Positions 5,649 through 6,404 of a stretch of DNA of 6,404 nucleotides are shown one piece after another. The DNA comes from Betaproteobacteria bacterium. GTDB lineage: Bacteria > Pseudomonadota > Gammaproteobacteria > Burkholderiales > Ferrovaceae. The number at the start of each line of letters is the position of its first letter. Positions within the stretch are counted from its first letter, which is position 1. Both the position numbers and the translations under genes were made by a program. The notes beneath the pieces are model-generated. The model did not search any database. It was not told the origin of the DNA and worked only from the letters and a program-made list of their open reading frames with translations. The stretch spans positions 1 through 6,404 of the forward strand of contig JAGWPH010000065.1 of assembly GCA_028870615.1 (NCBI GenBank). The letters run 5' to 3'.

Positions 5649-6404
5649 TCATGTCAGTAACAGGAAGTCTCGGACCCGTTTCAGTTCATCGCGTTTTTGC
5701 GCAGCCACTTCGAATTCCAGGTTCCGCGCGGCATTCAACATTTCCTTCTCAAGCCGTTTGAGCAGTACAGTCAACCGCTTCTCCGAAAGCTCATCCAGAT
5801 GTTCTGCAGCAGATATCTTTGATAATTCCTGAGAGGCTGACTCCGGATCATAGATGCCCTCTATGATATTCTTAATGCGTTTGCTCACCCCGCGCGGGGT
5901 GATGTGGTGCAGTTCATTGTAAGCAATTTGATGCTGACGACGACGCTCGGTTTCGCCAATGGCTGCTCGCATGGAATTTGTCACGGAGTCCCCATACAGA
6001 ATGGCTTTTCCATGGATGTGGCGAGCTGCCCGTCCAATAGTCTGGATTAAAGAGCGTTCGGAACGCAAAAAACCTTCCTTGTCCGCATCCAATATGGCTA
6101 CTAGGGAGACCTCTGGAATATCGAGCCCTTCGCGCAATAGATTAATTCCCACCAGAACATCGAATATGCCCATGCGCAAATCGCGAATGATTTCCACACG
6201 CTCTACGGTATCAATGTCGGAATGAAGGTAACGGACTTTTATTCCATGCTCATTCAGATATTCCGTCAGATCTTCAGACATGCGCTTGGTCAGAGTGGTC
6301 ACTAGCACCCGTTCACCCGCAGCGACTCTTATGGTGATTTCAGAAAGCAGATCGTCCACTTGAGTGCGCGCAGGTCGAACTTCCAGCGCAGGGTCAACCA
6401 ATCC
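5649..6404 (-). CDS. uvrB: Excinuclease ABC subunit UvrB, C-terminal part (5' end outside window)
   Basis: UvrB is the damage-verifying helicase subunit of nucleotide excision repair; it is loaded by UvrA and recruits UvrC. The visible 251 residues correspond to roughly the last 250 of a protein usually near 670. The frame runs open through the right edge, and the TTG near 6401 is an internal Leu of the conserved GLVDP segment, so it is not a start. Visible are helicase domain 2, with [18 protein letters not shown] and [11 protein letters not shown], motif V ([19 protein letters not shown]) and motif VI (QTIGRAAR). The [12 protein letters not shown] segment follows, and the C-terminal UVR coiled-coil motif (about the last 45 residues, [14 protein letters not shown]) closes the protein. 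The match to E. coli UvrB over motifs V and VI is almost exact. The TGA stop is 10 bases from the M13 peptidase start, so the two genes are probably one transcript. Confidence 0.98.
   Translation of the reverse strand, partial: GLVDPALEVRPARTQVDDLLSEITIRVAAGERVLVTTLTKRMSEDLTEYLNEHGIKVRYLHSDIDTVERVEIIRDLRMGIFDVLVGINLLREGLDIPEVSLVAILDADKEGFLRSERSLIQTIGRAARHIHGKAILYGDSVTNSMRAAIGETERRRQHQIAYNELHHITPRGVSKRIKNIIEGIYDPESASQELSKISAAEHLDELSEKRLTVLLKRLEKEMLNAARNLEFEVAAQKRDELKRVRDFLLLT
5885..5902. repeat. 18-base perfect palindrome inside uvrB
   Basis: TCACCCCGCGCGGGGTGA reads identically on both strands. It covers the codons for the conserved ITPRGV peptide of UvrB, so protein constraint plus codon choice could produce it. 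No flanking signal suggests an operator or terminator. Confidence 0.5.

Overview
The window is dense protein-coding bacterial DNA with near-balanced base composition, and no stretch above about 10 bases lies outside a gene. Five genes are visible: three rightward on the + strand and two leftward on the - strand. The two outermost genes are cut by the window edges. The protein repertoire (long-form glutamine-type NAD+ synthetase, NudC, a GlcD/D2HGDH-type flavoprotein, a lipoprotein M13 peptidase, UvrB) and the peptide style point to a Gram-negative member of the Pseudomonadota. A betaproteobacterium related to the Burkholderiales is possible, but that is an impression from memory of sequence style and not a placement.

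Left half (1-3606, + strand): the C-terminal two thirds of NAD+ synthetase (nadE) is followed with a 1-base stop/start overlap by the NAD(H) pyrophosphatase / NAD-RNA decapping Nudix enzyme (nudC). That gene in turn overlaps by 14 bases the start of a FAD-binding 2-hydroxyacid oxidoreductase. The packing implies one translationally coupled unit in which NAD is made, NAD(H) or NAD-caps are hydrolysed, and a 2-hydroxyacid is oxidised through a flavin.

Right half (3593-6404, - strand): the C-terminal third of excision-repair helicase subunit UvrB is followed after 10 bases by a 681-codon M13 (neprilysin-type) zinc metallopeptidase with a lipoprotein signal peptide. The two are probably co-transcribed.

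The two units converge and their last coding genes overlap tail to tail by 14 bases, with no recognisable intrinsic terminator between them. The most striking unexplained structure is a 38-base inverted repeat with no spacer inside the 3' part of the flavoprotein gene. It has 17 of 19 Watson-Crick pairs, and both exceptions are G-U pairs in the sense RNA. It lies about 150 bases beyond the stop codon of the convergent peptidase gene. No mobile element, RNA gene, CRISPR array or obviously novel multi-gene system is visible. The genes belong to recognised families, and the novelty, if any, lies in the arrangement and in this palindrome.
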